DNA from: Todiramphus chloris collaris
Taxonomy: Eukaryota; Chordata; Aves; Coraciiformes; Alcedinidae
Direction: 5' to 3'
DNA: 64,000 bases
Assembly: GCA_025345505.1 (NCBI GenBank)
Contig: JANVCC010000130.1
Location: 3,065,422-3,129,421 of the forward strand
Below, in pieces: positions 38,105-50,900 of this stretch (positions are counted from its first letter, which is position 1; each line of letters opens with the position of its first letter). The notes beneath the pieces are model-generated. The model searched no databases. It worked only from the letters and a program-made list of their open reading frames with translations, and had not been told where the DNA came from. Made by a program: the position numbers and the translations under genes.

Positions 38105-38540
38105 ATGAGGATGATTAAGGGCCTTGAGCATCTTCCCTATGAAGAAAGACTGAGGGAACTGGGGCTGTTTAGTCTTGAGAGGAGAAGGCTGAGAGGAGAC
38201 CTTATTAATGTCTATAAATATCTGAAAGGCAGGTGTCAAATGGAAGGAGCCAATCTCTTTTCTGTAGTGCCCAGCAATAGGACACGGAACAATGGGTATA
38301 AACTTGAGCATAGAAGGTTCCACCTCAACATGAGGAGGAACTTCTTTAGTGTGAGGGTGACAGAGCACTGGAACAGGCTGCCCAGAGGGGTTGTGGAGTC
38401 TCCTTCTCTAGAGACTTTCAAAACCTCTCTGGGTGAGTTCCTGAGCGACATGCCCTAGGTGATCCTGCTTTGGCAGGGAGGCTGGACTCTAGAGGTCCCT
38501 TCCAACCCCTAATATTCTATAATTCTATGATTCTATGACT
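38105..38540 (+). mobile_element. CR1 LINE fragment in ISX intron 3, antisense to ISX
   Basis: This is a plus-strand CR1 3' fragment of about 435 bp inside ISX intron 3. It keeps an open frame (38102-38458) encoding the end of CR1 ORF2, with [26 protein letters not shown] and [15 protein letters not shown], closing at the native stop. The tail has three ATTCTAT(A/G)-type units at about 38514-38538. It inserted antisense to ISX. It is moderately young, as the frame is intact. Confidence 0.93.
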
Positions 38541-39290
38541 GAGGGCAGAGGGGGGACTGAAGCCAAATTTCAACCTCTGAAGTGCTCCTTCTGAAGTCTG
38601 CATATGGAATAAAGTCCTTACTGAATGGATTATTTATTTATTTATTTTAAAATAAAGGCAAAGCTGTGTTCACAGACTGAACTGCTCATTTTTTTTCCCA
38701 ACCAGCCCTCCAATGCCTTTACCCCTAAAATGACTTCTCAGTGCCCACCCTGAATTTCTTTTACTGGGATTTAAACCTATTCCTCCATAGTCTGTCTGCC
38801 ACAGATATCAAGATACTGATATAATATATTCTTTGCATGCTACTAAACATTTTTCCAGTGTTCCTGAGCTATGACACTGAGACAGAGCAGAGTATTCCCA
38901 TGTGTGTTCATGAAAGTTACACAAGTGCTAAACCAGGGACAAATGCCTCCTTAATTCTGCCTGAGCCTTCAGAAAAGACTCTTTTGCCCTCTCAGTGGTC
39001 AGCAGGTTGTCCAAGGAAACAAGGACTAGAGCAGAGTGCAGAGGGAGGGTTGTGTGCCCCATGTTGTAGGAATGTCCTCCATTTGTTGCTCTGTAAGATT
39101 GTCTGTTTGTTGTCCTCTTGCATGTACATGACCAATGCTCTGGAGCTTCCTGTACTAAAGAATCAGTCTTACCATTATTTTCCAGTCCCCTAATCTTCTT
39201 ACCATTTCGTAGCACTATCATTAAAGATTTTACTGATTATGTAGTTCAAATTCACCTTTGTGTCAGTAAATTATTCCTATGAGAGACCAC

Positions 39291-40010
39291 TGTCCTGGTT
39301 TGAGTTAGAGCAGAACAATTCTTGTTCGAGGATTTTACTTTCCAGCTCTGTCTCTTTAAACTAACTGCATTTTCTGAGGTTAATGGCACATTTCTGCAGG
39401 CAGTGTCTGCTTCTAGCTGAGATAATGTTGGCTGTTTACAGTTGCTACCAAGGATTGGTGTGCAGACCAAGGGCAATCTTCTTTACCATGTTGGTGGTGC
39501 AGAAAGTGAAAGGCCACACCTGTGGGGACGAGCGTCGAGGACAGGTGACCCCAAACTGACCAACGAGGTGTTCCATCCCATATATGTCACAAGGACTGTC
39601 AGTATAAAGCTGAGGATGAGGGTCAAGCTCTCTTCTTCAATGGCCAGTGTTTAAGGAGGACTCTGTCTGTTCTGCCTTTGATCCCAATCCATGTGTTCCT
39701 GAATCCGGTTCCAGAATCCAGCTCTTTGAATCCAGTTCCCGTCTGCTACTGAGTCCAGTCTGGGAATTCCTCAGTGCCTGCTCCACAGCATCACTGGTGA
39801 GGGTGACTTAATTACCACCAGCGGGGTTGCATTTGGTACTAATTTTGTATATATTTGTATATATTCCATTTTATTATTATAGTTTTCATTAAAGCTGTTT
39901 TCATTTTCTATTCTAATTCATAATCTCTCCCTTATTCCCTTTCTCTTTGTGAGAGGGGTAGAGAGCATCTGTCATTTGTGTAGTAGATGGCCCTGCCCTA
40001 AATCTTGACA
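39291..40010 (+). mobile_element. Solo LTR of an avian endogenous retrovirus (copy 1, ISX intron 3)
   Basis: This 720-bp LTR runs from TGTCCTGGTTTGAG to CTTGACA (TG...CA ends). It has a TATA box (TATAAA, 39603-39608) and a poly(A) signal (ATTAAA, 39888-39893) followed by a T-rich stretch, the U3-R-U5 order expected for an LTR in plus orientation. It is homologous along its whole length to the element at 54470-55221. The five bases before it (ACCAC) and after it (AGCAC) differ at one position, compatible with a decayed 5-bp target-site duplication. No gag, pol or env remnant adjoins it, so it is a solo LTR. It is antisense to ISX. Confidence 0.88.
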
Positions 40011-40187
40011 AGCACCTTTGAAATGTCCTCATTTGCAATCAGAAACCTGTTGCAGACCTAGCTTTTTGTCTACTAGCACATGCCATTTTAATCTGCTCTG
40101 TTTTCTTAATCCAAGCAGGGTGTATGGCCAAGGCAAGGTTCTTACAGTGACATACCATCAATGTTACTGCCTTTATCAATCAAATAC

Positions 40188-40470
40188 ATAGAATCATAGC
40201 ATCATAGAACCATAGACTGGTTTGGGTTAGAAGGGACCTTTTAAAGATGATCTAGTCCCATGAGTAGGAACGTCTTTCACTAGATGAGGTTGCTCAAAGC
40301 CCTGACCAACCTGATTCTGAACACTTCCAGTGAAGGGACATCCACAACTTCTCTAGGCAACCTGTTCTAGCGACTTGCCACCATCATCGTAGAGAATTTC
40401 ATCCTTATATCCAATCTAACTCTACTCCCTTTCAGTTTAATACTGTCACCATAATCTCATCATAAAAAAA
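40188..40470 (-). mobile_element. CR1 LINE 3' fragment in ISX intron 3, sense to ISX
   Basis: This is the reverse complement of a CR1 3' end. The start (plus sense) has AGAATCATAGCATCATAGAA, then TGGTTTGGGTTAGAAGGGAC, the CR1 3' UTR signature. It continues into AGGTTGCTCAAAGCCCTGAC and the degraded C-terminal ORF2 region. Several small changes break the frame, so this copy is older than those at 10.9 and 38.1 kb. Its right boundary abuts the ancient LINE remnant and is approximate. Confidence 0.88.
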
Positions 40471-40474
40471 AATG

Positions 40475-41760
40475 AGTTTGACAACATCTCTCTTCCATAA
40501 ACAAGTGTTGATAAGCATTAAATATATTGCCCTTTCTTTAATTCTTCATTAACAGAGACTTGTATCAGCTTTATCACTGTTTTGCCAAAAATCAATGTTT
40601 GGCTGACAGGTCAGTCATTATCTGGTTGTCCTCTTTACCCTTTAAATAGTGACACAACACTAGACTTTTTCAAGGCCTCTGGAATGTCTTTTGTGCTCCA
40701 GGACTGATTAAATATCAACACTGATGACCCAAAGTGCTTCTCAAGTAGTTTTAAGAAACTACTGGAGGTAAGTCACCAAGATGTCTGGGTTTAAAAATAT
40801 CTGTCTGTGGCAGCTGCTGTTCAACACTGTACTTATGGACATCATCATCATGTGATACTACCACCTTGCCTGACATATTTCCAAGAATAGAGCAGAAATT
40901 ATGACTGAACATCTTTGCCATTTCTGCATTATCCTTGACAGTCCCACTGTTTCTATAAAGTAACAGATCTATGTAATTGTTCTCTTCTTTTGTTTGTTCA
41001 TTCTTAATGGACTTCTAGTGAGGTTCTGATGTTCCTTCATTTTTGTGACCAAAGCTTTGGCCTGAATCCTTCTGCTTTTCTTAACAGTTTTTTATAATTT
41101 ATTGTTTCTAATGTTTACTCATCCAGCATTCTTCATTTCTTGAACACACGCAAGATATAATTCCTTCTATTCACCTAAACTGTTTCACAACAACCTTATC
41201 TTTGGTTCTCGACTTGGGGACATGAGCTTTTTCACAGTTATGAAATGTTTTATTTGGTTACCTAATGGTTCCTCACTTCCCCACCCCCCCCCCAGTTACA
41301 TTAGGTCTCTGAGGTGATTTGACTTATACTTCCTACATCTTCATGAAAGCCATTATTTCAAAGTACCAAGAGCCTATATGAACCCTCTGCTCTGTTGTGT
41401 TTGTGATGCAATCAATCAAAATTATAACAGCTTGTAATTTGTACCAAAGTTACTGCTAACTTTTAGTTTTGTGGCCAGTTTATCAGCCAAGATGAGGTCA
41501 AACACAGAATTTCCTTTGTCATGTGTAACACTGTCTGAATTGGGAATTTGTCATCTTCAAGTCATACACAAGGGGCTTTTTACTTCCTTTGTGTGCATCT
41601 TAGGTTGATGTTTCCCATGATAACTCTTTTTTTATTTTTCCCTCTACAGATTATAAATAATTTTTTAAACAGAAGACTGTCCTGTTCTTTCATGTGATTT
41701 GCTGCTCTGTTGGGAACACTGATTAGTATCCCAGCTTGTGCTTTATACCACTGGAAATGC
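40475..41760 (-). mobile_element. Ancient CR1/L3-clade LINE remnant (endonuclease to reverse transcriptase)
   Basis: This is a heavily decayed minus-strand LINE. Reading the minus strand, an endonuclease motif VIMGNIN (from 41624) replaces the usual (V/L)MGDFN and is preceded by an FKKL segment. Then comes a linker KDNAEMAKMFS (about 40940-40905), corresponding to the KD-EKAEVFN linker of CR1/L3 ORF2. After that comes a stretch resembling the RT-start region (pattern FKKGK-DDP-NYRP; plus 40610-40665). The endonuclease motif and this RT stretch are about 1 kb apart, as expected for an intact CR1-like ORF2. Many stops and indels interrupt it. The wording of the DNA resembles L3/CR1 copies I recall from turtles and crocodilians, suggesting an insertion older than birds. 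The ends are approximate, and the 41230-41580 part is the least certain. Confidence 0.72.
41284..41293. repeat. Poly(C) run
   Basis: Ten consecutive C residues inside the region of the ancient LINE remnant; probably a later expansion. Confidence 0.9.
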
Positions 41761-42639
41761 AGTGTGGGTGCACTGATAGCACTAATGGGCACATTACTGT
41801 TCCTATCCTCCCTGTCGCCAAACTATGAAGCAGTGTCATCATGGTTAGTCAATAGTCCCAGGCATGTCATAGTCAATAAACTGCTCCATATTGAACTTTT
41901 ATTGTTAGAGTGGAATATGTGCATAGAAGTACAGCGATGACTCTAAGCATTATGGCAAGTACAGAAACTGCCTCGTGCAAAAATCATCACAACAATGCCT
42001 GGTACACAACACCAAATTCCAATACATGGTGGTATGTATATTTTAATGTAGCAGATTTTTATATGCAGCAAGAATTTGGGGTCAAGTTTGAGCTCAGTCT
42101 GCAAGACGACATTATGGCTGGAGGGAACTGGATTAGTTTCTCTGCACTGAAATTACAGCCAGGGCATTTATGGTCCGTGATATCAAAAGACAGAACAGTA
42201 AGAAAGCATTTTCATTTGAGCAGTTTTATCCACTTTTTTTGAGACCATGTAGAAGATGGATGTGGATGACAGTTTGTACTGGATGTACATTAGTCTATAA
42301 AAGGTTGATAAACGATTAATAAATATTTTCATAAATGGCTGCTTTGTCACTACGGAGTCCAACATGTTGCTCATAACCATGTGTAACTCCTATTTGCTAT
42401 GCATTTTGCATGCTTAGAGCTCCTGTTAACCCTTTGATTAATCCCATTTGGTTAGTCCCAGCTGAGTGACAAATATTTTTTCCTTATTTGTAATAGGAGA
42501 AAAGTGATGTTGTCCTCCTCTGTAAGGTAACAGAGGTCACGTATTTCATTAGCGTTGTCACCCAGGCATAAACTATTAAGAATGTACTCTGAATAATGAA
42601 CTGGTGCAGTGAATATAGCCTTTTAGAGACATAATGTAC

Positions 42640-42791
42640 CTGAACTCTGGCTTCTGGGAGGTTTATCTTTGCTGCCAGTTGATTGCGAATATGGACATCC
42701 GGGTAGTGAGTCACTTGGAAAATCTTCTCCAGTTCCTGGAGCTGCTCAGCTGTGAACGTTGTCCGGATTCTCCGTTTCCCCTTCCTCTCAA
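42640..42791 (-). CDS. ISX: ISX coding exon 3 (homeodomain helices 1-2 and start of helix 3)
   Basis: This exon encodes residues 130-180: the basic ERKGKRR arm, then [18 protein letters not shown] and [20 protein letters not shown], ending at EARVQ. It covers homeodomain positions 1-46, including the R5 and F8 signature and helices 1 and 2. THYPDVHIR and [10 protein letters not shown] are diagnostic for the ISX/paired-like class and nearly identical to mammalian ISX. The acceptor is TTTGCACAG (AG at 42793-42792) in phase 1; the donor is CAG|GTACAT (from 42639) in phase 0. The intron between homeodomain codons 46 and 47 is a conserved position in paired-class homeobox genes, which makes this splice junction secure. 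Confidence 0.97.
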
Positions 42792-45700
42792 CTGTGCAAA
42801 CAAGGAAAGGTGTATCACATTTTATTGGAAAAGGCCAAAGGACCACGAGAAGACTCAAGAGATCCATCAATGCCTGTAAATTGCTATGCAGTTGGTATGG
42901 CACCTCCAATGCATTCTAGGGATGTACTTACCATAGGTGACTGTCTCCTGACCCACCACTGAATGTGAATGAACTACTTGATCATTCAAGGAGTGAGTCA
43001 AAAGTGCCCATTTGCAGTGCTAATTCTGTGGATCCGCTGCATGTCAACAGCTACAAAACTATGTATTTTAACCACAGTAGCTCTGCAGTGAGTTTGTCAT
43101 CGAAGTTCTTTAATGTTGGACCAACCTTTGACCCCTTTTTGCTCCTGTCTGTCACATGCACACATCTTTTGCCAATTTATAATCCCTTATTAACTATTTG
43201 TGAAGAAACTCCTAAGGTAAACAGAATGAAAGAGTTGATAATCCATTTTGTCTTGGTGCTTTTAGCTCATGAATTTTCTATCCCTACCTTTTCCTGTCAT
43301 ACTGGTCTTACTAAGCTTTCCTCAGGCTCAGAGGTATTATTTTATTCCATGTCACTTTATCAATTTTGATTAACTTTCTCCTCCTGTATGGCAGCAAGAT
43401 CAAAGAGTACACAAAATACGCGAACGCTGTGTCAACCATTCCAGACTGACTGACCGCTGCTCTCTCCCCATACCATTCTTTTGTCAGTATTTAGGAATAG
43501 CCAGCAGTTTTGCTGCCGTGTGACAATGGCATTAAAAATATTACCTTGCAGAGCAAAGTCATGGTATTACCCTGACTGCACCATTGTGGTGTGGGGACTT
43601 TCTAAACAAGTTTAACCTTAAGAAATACAAGGCTTTAAAATGCATGGAGAAGCATATGGGGAACTTTGGGTGCTGTGAATTCTTAAGGGGACTCTTAGAC
43701 TGCTCCATTCCTTCACCTGCTGTGGTGTGACCACACTAAAGACTTTCCTCAGCACTACTACACTGTTTTGAAAATACCCTCCTACACCAGGGTATTTTAT
43801 TTAGATCATGAACTATCTATGCTGCTTGGTGTAAGTTAGAATGAGGTCTAGGTTGCTCTGAAATGATGCTGAAGGGCTGATGTCTTGAAAGGAGGAGAGC
43901 AAAGGAGCAGTAGAAGTGATCTCTAAGGCACCTGAGCTACAGAACGTGGAGTTCAGCCTTGTCCCAGGGCTGCAATCCTCTGCTGGAGTATCTTCCAGAT
44001 AACATTGAATGACCAGTACAAAAAGTCAAGCCTCAAGCATTGTGAGTCACAGTGTTTTTTCTACTGAGCTTGGAAAACTGCAGCCTGATAGGAGCATAAA
44101 AATTTTAATATCACTAGTGACTATGTTGAACTTGCTACTCAATGGCCTGAAGGAATTGGCAATCACACTATGTGGCTTGAGAAAATGACCTTTTTGAATA
44201 ACTGCTCTTCCGTGGTCTGATGATAACAACCAATTCACACTATGTAACTAGACACATGCACTTCCTAATGGGAACAGTTAACCAGAGAAGGTTAGCTTAC
44301 TCCCTCAAAGACGTTCCATATGAGGTTTTTTTTCCCCTTTTGTTCAGCCTTTAGGATAAGCTTTCCCTTTCCCTTTTGTGGTCTAAAGCAATGAAAAAGG
44401 TAACTAAATACCTTGGCCAATATAAGCTGGGCTCTGTGCCAACCAGAAAATGACATTTTTCATTCTGTAACCAAAACTTCATTGTGACTCTGTTGACACA
44501 GAAAATAAGGAAAAAAGAATTCTGTCCATGGACTTGATAGGAAGGTGCCTACAACACAATGTCTGGGGATCAGTAAGTGAATATATTCCGTTGTGAATAT
44601 TTCACATTTTCTAAAGCTTTTGGGTACTTTGGAGGGAAACCAATCATGCAAGAATAACTAAGGAGTGTCATTTATCATAAACACTGTCAATACTCCCATA
44701 TCTCAGAAACAAGCTAATAAAGCTGGTGTCCAACACAGTTAAATCTGTATCATTAGACTTTTCACCAGCCTATCAAAGTACTACTCATTAGACTGCAGTG
44801 CTGGCTTTAGCCCCAAGAGAAAAATGTTATTTACATTGAGTCTCTCTGGCACTACTGGGGCAGAGATCTGAAATGAGAAATATTTTTGTGTGTTTATGCT
44901 GAAGACAGCAGTGTGCTCCCTCTCCTAAGAAACCCTGATTACAAAGTTGCATCTACTTGAACCGTCCCAAAAGATAGCTGTAAGGGGGTTTTATTGCTAT
45001 TGGTTTAAAAGGGAAATATCAGTGCTGAGAATAGGAATCTCAGGACACTATGTCCCCTGTAGATATGACAGAGTTAACAGTTCGTAATGGTGCCTCTTGT
45101 CTGGAAGATTTTCACCTCATACCTCTCTGTGGGAGCTAGTCTTCCCATATCCTCCTGGGAGGTACCGCAGACAGGTAAGATTGAGTACCAAGTTGATATT
45201 TTGTTAAACACATCATGTTCTGTCACACAGTAATGAATTTCTCTGCTGAATTTGTGTCATTACAGCATATGTTATTTATATTTCTCTAGAACAGGGCAAT
45301 TCATATAGCAGATCCTGACAACAATTGAAGTTTGCTCTGACCTTGTCATGGTCTCAGAAATTTGAGACCTCCCTGAGATGCCCTGTACATCTTCCTGAAC
45401 ACTGAGCTGAGCTTCTGCCTCTATCCAAGGTAGAAGACCAGGCCCACATCTCTGGAAAGAACTCCAGCATTCCCAGAGTGGAGCAAGAGATCCAAGCTCA
45501 AATTTTGACCACCTCCTTGTTCCTGTGGTCCCAATTGTACATAAACATCTGAGATGCTGGTAGGATTCTTGTCCTGTCCGGTTTTGTATGCACGGGCAGT
45601 CTGTGTATCTTCTAGCAATCAGAATGTCTTCAGGAGACAGAGAACAAAGCTGCCTACCACCTAGAAGATTTCTGAAGTAGCAAAAAAAAGATCCCAATGT

Positions 45701-45802
45701 ACTTTTTAGAAAAAACATTAGATTAATGAACTGAAATAACATTCATGACTATGCAAAGCAAGAGAGAAACTCTCTACATTTTAAAGCCTAAGATGTCACA
45801 TT

Positions 45803-45842
45803 AAAAAAAAAAGAAAAAAACAAACAAAACAACAACAAAAAA
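45803..45842. repeat. A-rich simple repeat
   Basis: A run interrupted by G and C (A10GA7CA3CA4C type), in ISX intron 2. There is no recognisable retroposon body on its left, so it is not assigned to a SINE. Confidence 0.9.
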
Positions 45843-47797
45843 CCCCAAACCACAATGTCTATTTTATTATTCCGTCAGAATACAGCAAATAATCATTTAG
45901 TCCAGTATAAACCCTTTGGTCTCATATATTAACCAGACTCTACAGAACTGGGGTAACTGAACAGGACTGTGATGGGATTGAAGTGAATGCCAAACCAGCT
46001 GGACCAGACCTCATCACAGCAATACAAACCATACAAAGAACAATCATTAGTTCTTGCCTTTCAGCACATATGATGAGAGCTATTATCTCCTCTTCATAAT
46101 TTGGTAATCAAAGCTAAGGCAAGACTTTAAGTGCCCAAACCAGACACTGCTACCTAAGCTAGAAAGGAACGGTTTACATTACTAGGACTTCTCCATAGAG
46201 AGTATTTTCATACACACCAGAGATGAGGTTGATAATGTGGATACATATCCTTGGCTACCATCTTAAGAAGTTGTAGGTGTTTGCAGAACAGTTGGTACAG
46301 ATTTCACTGGATTAATCAATCTAGATAGACTCAATAAATCAGTTGTTACAGCAATGCAATACCATCTCTACAGGGCCAACAAACTCAGTAGTGATGATAG
46401 CGACTCTGTAAGAAGCTTCAAAGTCTACCTCACAAAGGATGAGAAGACAAAGGCTGTGCACAGCTGGTATAAGTTTGTGAAGAAACTTTTAGTTGGACTG
46501 TGACATCTTAGGGTACCTGAAAGCTGGATCCGTTGCCTCAAACAACTCAGTTTAAACTGCTAGAGTCGGAATGGGGAATGGATCTGCCAGGTAATCTCTT
46601 ACTGTATTCTGTCCCACTGTCAGCTAAGAAGTGTCCAGGACTACAGAGTGTGGCTTCATAGAGAATAGGCTGATGCTTTTCTGTAGTCTTATATCAGCTT
46701 CTTTGGTATGAAAATGACACAAGTGATGGGCAAAAGAAACTCCCTATCAGTTCACTCTTGCATCCTTCGTATTTTTCTTCTTGAAAGGTGAACTGTTTTA
46801 CAGATGAGACTCTTATGTAAGAGTAGGGTTTACGCAGAGCTCAGAAGTGTCAATCCTGCTGAAACCAGATTTTTTCAATGCTGAAACTCATCAGATTAAA
46901 CAAAATACAATAACATGAGGTCAGCTATGGGCCAGTAGAGACTGAAGGACAGGCTTTGATTTCAACTGGAAATGAAATTTAAATTGCTAACAAAATAGAC
47001 TCCTGTGAACTAATCAAGGCTTTTGCCAGTAGGAAATCTAGAAGAGTGCAATTTTTTCTATAAGTAATCACTCATTCTATTTTTGTTTCTTTTTAAAAAT
47101 CACAACACTATTAAAAAATACAAAAAACCTGGGACTCTACGTTAACATTTTCTCTTGCAAGATGAAACTTGCTCTGACTAGCTTTGATACTTCCCTTTGC
47201 CTTGGGACCTTAGCTTAGAGATCCCATAGCAAACAACAGCATTCAGGATTACAGTCTAATAAAGAATGTGGGTGGAAGATATAAGACTAGAAAGCGTTGG
47301 AAGTGTAACATTGGCTTTACAAACGTGGCTCTAGTGTCTCTGGGGAAATAAGACTCTGTCTGAGTTTCCTGAGCTATTTTCTATGTAAAAGCTGGGGATA
47401 TTCAAGTGTGCTTTTATGCTCTGTGAAAGTCATTTGCAGGTTAGCTGACTGCTGAAACCAAGTCTGAACATACCAGACAGCTAAATATGTCAGCTTTTCC
47501 AGATGCTTAGAGATACAGCTGTCTATACATTGCCTTACTTTTGACATTGGAAGGGCCAGATTCTCCATGCTGATAAAGCAGTATAGCTTCTTTAAATTCA
47601 GTAGCAGGCTTCATTTGTCCTCTGCAGATCTACCTTTATTACTAGGTCAGTCTTGGAGCAAATTGAAACATGTGAACTTTGTAGAAATATAGATTCTTCT
47701 TGAAGGTATGCAGCGAAAGGATGAGATCGATGGGTACAAATTTCAGCAAGGAAAAGTCTGATTACATAATGGCAAAAATTGTTTATATCATGAATGT

Positions 47798-47955
47798 AGT
47801 TTGACACAGGCCTGGAGAGGCTAAAAAGTTTCGATCTTTGGAGATATTCTAAATTTGACTGGACAAAGGCCTAAGCAACCTGATTTAATCCATCCCTGGT
47901 TAGAGTGGGGGTCTCCAGAGCTCCCTCACAACTAACTTTATGATATCATCTCTGA
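47798..47955 (+). mobile_element. Old CR1 tail in ISX intron 2
   Basis: This is a degraded plus-strand CR1 3' end. Recognisable pieces are a GCCTGGAGAGGCT equivalent of the usual GCCCAGAGAGGCT, TTTGGAGATATTCTAAATTT, GACTGGACAAAGGCC, GCAACCTGATTTAATCC and GGGGGTCTCCAGAG. It ends near TTATGATATCAT in place of the usual TTCTATGATTCT. Coding capacity is gone. It is an older subfamily than the copies at 22.9 and 38.1 kb. Confidence 0.7.
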
Positions 47956-50900
47956 CCTCCAAATATCCACATGGACTGAAGCCACCCCATCCTTCCTTTT
48001 TTAAAAAGTAAGGGTATTTAAGGCTTTAATACTGTGAACAGTTCAATGAGTCTGATTTGCAGTTGCTTCTTCACACAGTTTTAGCTCAGCCTATTATGGA
48101 CAGTTACAAGATACTAGAGGTAAGAGCAAATCAATACCGAAGACTACTGCTTGTACCTGAGTTTGCTAAATAAAAGATGTGCAGCTGCAGCAATGCCATA
48201 CTTAGGCAAATTCATTCTGGACTATAGTCTGTAGTCGGCAAATAGCCTACGGTGCACCTTGCACTGCTGTTTCTCAGATGCCCTGTGTACCTGAACCAGA
48301 TAAATGCTACCTCAGGGAGCTCTCTGAAATTGCATCTCCCACTTGCAATTAGCCTATTGGCAGGCTAAGACTTCATCAAGCCTACTTGGTCTCGTTACAA
48401 GGGTGCATACACTGGTGGGATAAGGAGCTAAAAGCCCAAGAGAAGGGCTAGAGGTCAGTGCTGGCACATATTTGCTTTGGAGTATGTAATCTAGGTAGAT
48501 GAAAACTGGTGGGATCAGTTTATCTTGCTGCAGTTCTCTTTGTCATTTCTGTACAGACATTCTCTCACACTATGCGATAACCAAAGATTTTGCTACTACT
48601 TTGACAAGAAGAGAGAAGCAGATACATAAGCAAACAAGTGGCTTTAGCTACATATCCTCAGAAATATATTTTTCTCTGTGTAACGTTTGTTTCTTAGAAA
48701 CGAACTCAGAAGCGTTGAAAATGAGCCTCATTACATCTAGTTAAGTTCTGGTTTTCCCTTTTAGCCTCCTTAAAGTAAACTCCCCACTCTCTTCTTTTTA
48801 ATTCAACCAATTACAGATAAGTGGGTCTTCCAGCCTGTTCCTTCTCACGGCTTTTCTGAATGTTGTTCTCTTGTGATGACATTCTGCTTGTGGCAGCCAA
48901 GCCCATAGCAAAAAAAAAAAAAAACCCAAACAAAAGCATTTGCAACTCTATCAAATAATTACTACAGCATGCTGATGGCATCAGGACAAAACATGCTTCT
49001 CTGTGTACAGAGATGTGTCTGTGGCAGTCCTTCTCCTAGTTAAAGAGGTGGTTCGCAGCTTTCAAAAGAGCCTGTGCTGTGTTATTCAAGTAGGAGTATG
49101 GCATTGTGGCTAATATTTATTAAAGTGGTTTTTCAGTGTTTATTAAGAAGGACTGGTATAGTCAGCAAGACTCATCCTAATTGGATCAGTATGACGTGCT
49201 CAGGATAGAACCTCCTGCTAGTGAAATGCAGCATTTAGCATCCAGCTGCTGCCTGTTCAGGCATTGACGAAGTTAAGACAGAGCAGTATGACTTGATCGC
49301 TTGCCTTCCTCCCTTCAGTTCACAACTCCTTGATGGAAAGTTGCTTCCACCCTAGTGCAGAGTACAGTGCCTAATCACCTGACAGCAAGGTTGAAATCCA
49401 GAGAGGTGCAGACTCGAGGCAGTGCAAGCAGGAATGCTAAAGACACCAGGCTAGAAACCTGTTTAAGCATACAGCTGTATGGCAGCAGCCAGGGGAGTTT
49501 CTTAGTCTGCTTGTTAGGGGAGTTGGCAAGAAGTAGATTGTACGTAGGAAACCATTCATGTGGACAGTTCATTGCGGAGGGTAGCGCTCACCATCAGCCT
49601 AAGCCCCTGGTGAATTTAACCCTTCCCATCTGCTGACAGAACGATGACATTGTCTACAAATGCTGCTGCCCTGAAATGGTGTTATGCGTAACTCTGGCAC
49701 AACCAGTCGTGAGTGAATTATCTGGAGGAAGAAGTGTGCAGGCCATGGTTTAAGGGATGCCAACTGACAGGGGGGTGTGTTAGTTTCTATCACCTGATAC
49801 CAGTTCCACACCTAGGCTAAATGACCTGTACCTTCACAAACTCCTTCAGGTCAAACTGGGTTTGGGGTAGGTATATGGGTAGTTTCCCCATTCAGCTAAG
49901 TCTCAAGCTTGAAATGTACTTTCTGTGAATGTTCAGCCAATGTCAAACTTCACCTTAAAAGCGGTCGCCAGCCTCATCCAAATCAGTTCTCACCAAGAAA
50001 AGCAGGTTTCCCACCACTTTCCCTGCACTCTTCAGTCAGCCATCTTTGTCAGAAAACAGCCATTTGCCCATGCAGAAAACTGAGTTTATTGCATGTGGCA
50101 CAGACAGCCTGTTTTCTATTTTATTCCTGCTCTTTGTGGTTATTTGTACCTGCAGACCTCTAGACATCAATCAGACATACTTGTTTACATCCCTGCCTCG
50201 GAGTCTGTGTTCCCTCCAAGAAAGCATAATTCCATCATTATTTTAGTATGTAGTAGCTGCTGTTTCCCATTTCAGTATAAAGTGCTTGCTAATACATTAG
50301 ATAAAAGGCCTGCCCTCAATTTCAAAGAGCAGTAATTAAAAGTACGGAATCCTGGAGATGTAATGAAAAATTCTTCGACAATTTAGGAGAAGCCAATAAG
50401 TACTCGGGAGACCTTTGAAAGAAACTTAATTGAGATGTGGCATCAACTTTACAAGTGGTCCTTGGGAAGTGATCACATTACACAGATCTGACTAGCAGGA
50501 ACAAAATAACCTCTGGGTCCTGTGTTATGTACCCTTTGGATCCAAAATTCCCAGGAAAGCGGGGGCTACTTGAGGAAAGCATTGGATGCTAACATTTTCT
50601 TTAACTAAAGGAAACCCAAACCCTAGAAAACTCAAAGAAACATCACAAACAGAATTTATGATAGTCCCCCAGCTGTTGACAGCTTTACTTTCTTCAGTGC
50701 TTACTTGTATCAGTGAGACTTCTATGTGAACAGAGTTTGAATGGTAGGAGTAAAGGATTCAGTTTTCATGTCTTTCATTTAATATCCAGGGTATGATTAT
50801 AAACAGTCAGTCTTCAAAGAGGGAGAAAAACAAAGAACCAGCCTTCAACAATGCCTCAGATAAACCCACCAAAACAAGGTCAATGGTCTCCTGTATTTCT

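Larger units (their letters stand above)
36959..42639 (-). other. ISX intron 3 (5.7 kb, repeat-rich)
   Basis: This intron splits the homeodomain between positions 46 and 47. It holds, in plus coordinates, a CR1 fragment (38105-38540), a solo LTR (39291-40010), a second CR1 fragment (40188-40470) and an ancient LINE remnant (about 40475-41760), each listed separately. The stretches 36959-38104, 38541-39290 and 41760-42639 show nothing I can name. Confidence 0.9.

Noticed and set aside
38102-38458. 118-codon frame as a host gene or ISX antisense gene
   Set aside because: It is the C-terminal part of CR1 ORF2 followed by the CR1 3' tail.
42484-42639. Read-through of the ISX exon 3 frame ([10 protein letters not shown]...) as an alternative C-terminus
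   Set aside because: A good GTACAT donor follows codon 46 of the homeodomain at the conserved intron position, and exon 4 continues the homeodomain exactly; the read-through is intronic.
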